This document shows positions 62,604 to 64,000 of a stretch of DNA of 64,000 nucleotides, in pieces. The DNA comes from JANQOH01 sp965243325 (lineage in GTDB: Bacteria > Pseudomonadota > Alphaproteobacteria > UBA7887): positions 2,728,001 to 2,792,000 of the forward strand of contig CBDEUQ010000003.1 in assembly GCA_965243325.1 (NCBI GenBank). Direction: 5' to 3'. How positions within the stretch are numbered: the stretch's first letter is position 1; every line of letters begins with the position of its first letter. Under the pieces are notes generated by a model. It worked only from the letters and a program-made list of their open reading frames with translations. It ran no database searches and was not told the DNA's origin. A program made the position numbers and the translations under genes.

Positions 62604-63751
62604 GGCGACAACTCGCGCTCGACGGCCTCGATCTCCCAGTCGACGTGGCGGCGTTCGCGTTCGAGATAGTGCGCGACCGCGTCCCGGAGGCCGGCGTCGG
62701 TGATCCAGTGAGCGCTGTAGGTGTGCCGCGGCATGTAACCGCGCTGGATCTTGTGCGGCCCCTGCGCACCGGCTTCCACCCACTCGAGGCCGCGAGCGAT
62801 GGCGAAATCGATCGCCCGGTAATAGCACGCCTCGAAGTGCAGGAAGTCGTGCCGCTCCACGCATCCCCAGTGGCGCCCGAAGAGCGCGTTCTCGCCGATC
62901 AGGTTGAGTGCCCCGGCGATGTAACGGCCGTCCCGGCGGCACAGCACCAGCGCGACGCGATCGGCCAGGCGCTCATGCAACATGTCGAAGAACGCGCGGT
63001 TGAGGTAGGGAGCGCCCCACTTCCGCTTCCCCGTGTTCACGTAGAATCGATAGAAGGCATCCCAGTGGTCGTGCCGCAATGCACCGCCGCTGAGCACGTC
63101 TATCTCGATCCCCGCCGTGCAGGCACCGGCGCGTTCGCGCCTGATCATCTTCCGCTTGCGCGAGTTCAGGGTGGCGAGAAACTCGTCGAAGCTTGCGTAG
63201 CCCCGGTTTTGCCAGTGAAACTGCTCGCCCGTGCGCTGCAGAAACCCCGCGGCGCCCAGATCGCGCCACTCGGGCTCCGTCGGGAACGTAATGTGGATCG
63301 ATGACACGTCGAGCCGCTCCGCCACCTTCACGACGGCCGCAATCAGCAGCTGGCGCGCGCCCGCCGCGTCGTGTCCCGACGCGGTCAGCAGCCGGTTGCT
63401 GGTGACCGGCGTAAACGGGACGGCGCATTGCAGCTTCGGGTAGTAGTGGCCGCCCGCCCGCTCGAAGGCGTCCGCCCAGCCGTGGTCGAACACGTACTCG
63501 CCCTGCGAATGACCCTTCAGGTAGAGCGGCATGGCGCCGACGAGGACGCCGGCGTCGTCCTCGACCACGAGGTGATGCGGAAGCCACCCGGTTTCCGCCG
63601 TGCAGCAGCCGCTGGCTTCGAGCGCATCGAGAAAGGCATGGCACAGGAACGGATTCCCGGTTCCCCGTAATCCGTCCCACGCCGCGACGTCGATTTCGCC
63701 GATCCGCGAGAGCGTGCGTGCGGTATAGCGCGTTTCCCGGCGTCCGGTCAC
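62579..63751 (-). CDS. GNAT/FemAB-like protein (DUF482 family)
   Basis: A 390-residue protein of the FemAB_like/DUF482 family, annotated elsewhere as GNAT or peptidogalycan proteins. Typical features are WDGLRGTGNPFLCHAFLDALEASGC near the start, FDHGWADAFERAGGHYYPKLQCAVPFTPV, GEQFHWQNRGYASFDEFLATLNSRKRKMIRRER, and YMPRHTYSAHWI at the end. The function is unclear; it might transfer aminoacyl or acyl groups to an envelope substrate. Start is GTG at 63749-63751. It lies 18 bases after the aminotransferase gene. Confidence 0.9.
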   Translation of the reverse strand: MTGRRETRYTARTLSRIGEIDVAAWDGLRGTGNPFLCHAFLDALEASGCCTAETGWLPHHLVVEDDAGVLVGAMPLYLKGHSQGEYVFDHGWADAFERAGGHYYPKLQCAVPFTPVTSNRLLTASGHDAAGARQLLIAAVVKVAERLDVSSIHITFPTEPEWRDLGAAGFLQRTGEQFHWQNRGYASFDEFLATLNSRKRKMIRRERAGACTAGIEIDVLSGGALRHDHWDAFYRFYVNTGKRKWGAPYLNRAFFDMLHERLADRVALVLCRRDGRYIAGALNLIGENALFGRHWGCVERHDFLHFEACYYRAIDFAIARGLEWVEAGAQGPHKIQRGYMPRHTYSAHWITDAGLRDAVAHYLERERRHVDWEIEAVERELSPYRKPGPH

Positions 63752-63769
63752 GCCCGGGCTCCGGGAGCG

Positions 63770-64000
63770 TTACGCGGCGCTGAGAGTACCGTCGCGTGTG
63801 AGGTCGTCGGCAAGCGCCGCGAGTGCCTGCCCGAGCTTGTCGATCAACTCGTCGACGTCGTCCTCCTGGATCACCAGCGGGGGCGAGAAGCACAGGGTGT
63901 TGATCATGCCGCGGCTGATCACGCCGCGGTCGATCATCTTGCCGGCGAAGCGCCCGGCGACCTCGCACCCGGGATCGAACGGCACCTTCCGCTCCTTGTC
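63770..64000 (-). CDS. class III PLP-dependent aminotransferase, C-terminal part only
   Basis: The last 76 codons of a gene that runs past the right edge. The stretch DPGCEVAGRFAGKMIDRGVISRGMINTLCFSPPLVIQEDDVDELIDKL is the C-terminal end of class III (omega-type) aminotransferases, such as those for beta-alanine, taurine or putrescine. The PLP Lys and substrate-binding part lie outside the window, so the substrate cannot be named. It is immediately upstream of the DUF482 gene on the same strand. Confidence 0.85.
   Translation of the reverse strand, partial: DKERKVPFDPGCEVAGRFAGKMIDRGVISRGMINTLCFSPPLVIQEDDVDELIDKLGQALAALADDLTRDGTLSAA

Overview
This 64 kb window is chromosomal DNA of a GC-rich alphaproteobacterium. 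The evidence is the run of single-copy housekeeping genes in alphaproteobacterial order (rne / amidase / PBP1A / prfB; bcp-glnE; tyrS divergent from anmK; a complete Isc operon; rpmH-rnpA-yidD-yidC-engB-argB) together with a CCA-encoding elongator tRNA-Met. Rhodospirillales-like is my best guess, but no 16S rRNA or other placing marker is present. Coding density is very high: many genes join by ATGA/GTGA/TTGA overlaps, GTG and TTG starts are common, and several convergent genes overlap at their 3' ends.

Layout. 1-5.6 kb: start of a CorC/HlyC-type membrane protein, aroB and aroK (minus strand), then a small membrane peptide, a secreted protein of unknown function, xerD and accA (plus). 5.7-12.9 kb: accessory-looking block with an AraC-type regulator divergent from a two-subunit molybdenum hydroxylase, an amidase, a REP-like repeat and an IS4-family insertion sequence. 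The IS ends secA after about 799 codons; the rest of secA is not in this window. 15.5-25.2 kb: PpiC-type isomerase, argJ, a GNAT-Nudix fusion, a methyltransferase head-to-head with a ComF protein, grxC, a nitrilase-family amidase, and the minus-strand unit rpmH-rnpA-yidD-yidC-engB-argB behind a strong sigma70-like promoter. 25.5-32.7 kb: MoxR ATPase, DUF58, DUF4381-like, two VWA proteins and a TPR protein (Bat-type cluster), then a subtilisin-like protease whose 3' end overlaps a tRNA-Met gene on the other strand. 32.8-36.2 kb: mnmA, an Old Yellow Enzyme, and an HtrA-like protein with a degraded active site.

36.2-44.3 kb: RNase E (minus) divergent from amidase, PBP1A and prfB, the last with a programmed +1 frameshift. 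44.3-54 kb: bcp, glnE, a giant AsmA/DUF3971 protein, tyrS, anmK and an alpha/beta hydrolase. 54.1-61.9 kb: an IscR-type box followed by cysE, iscR, a NifS-like desulfurase, iscS, iscU, iscA, hscB (with an N-terminal zinc ribbon), hscA, fdx and iscX. This unit couples O-acetylserine/cysteine supply to Fe-S cluster assembly. 61.9-64 kb: tenA, a FemAB/GNAT-like protein and the C-terminal end of a class III aminotransferase.

The main anomalies are the IS-truncated secA with mismatched IS flanks, the crowded tRNA-Met locus, the catalytically degenerate HtrA-like protein, and the long structured rne leader. I found no CRISPR array, prophage or rRNA. Promoters were read by eye and are candidates only.
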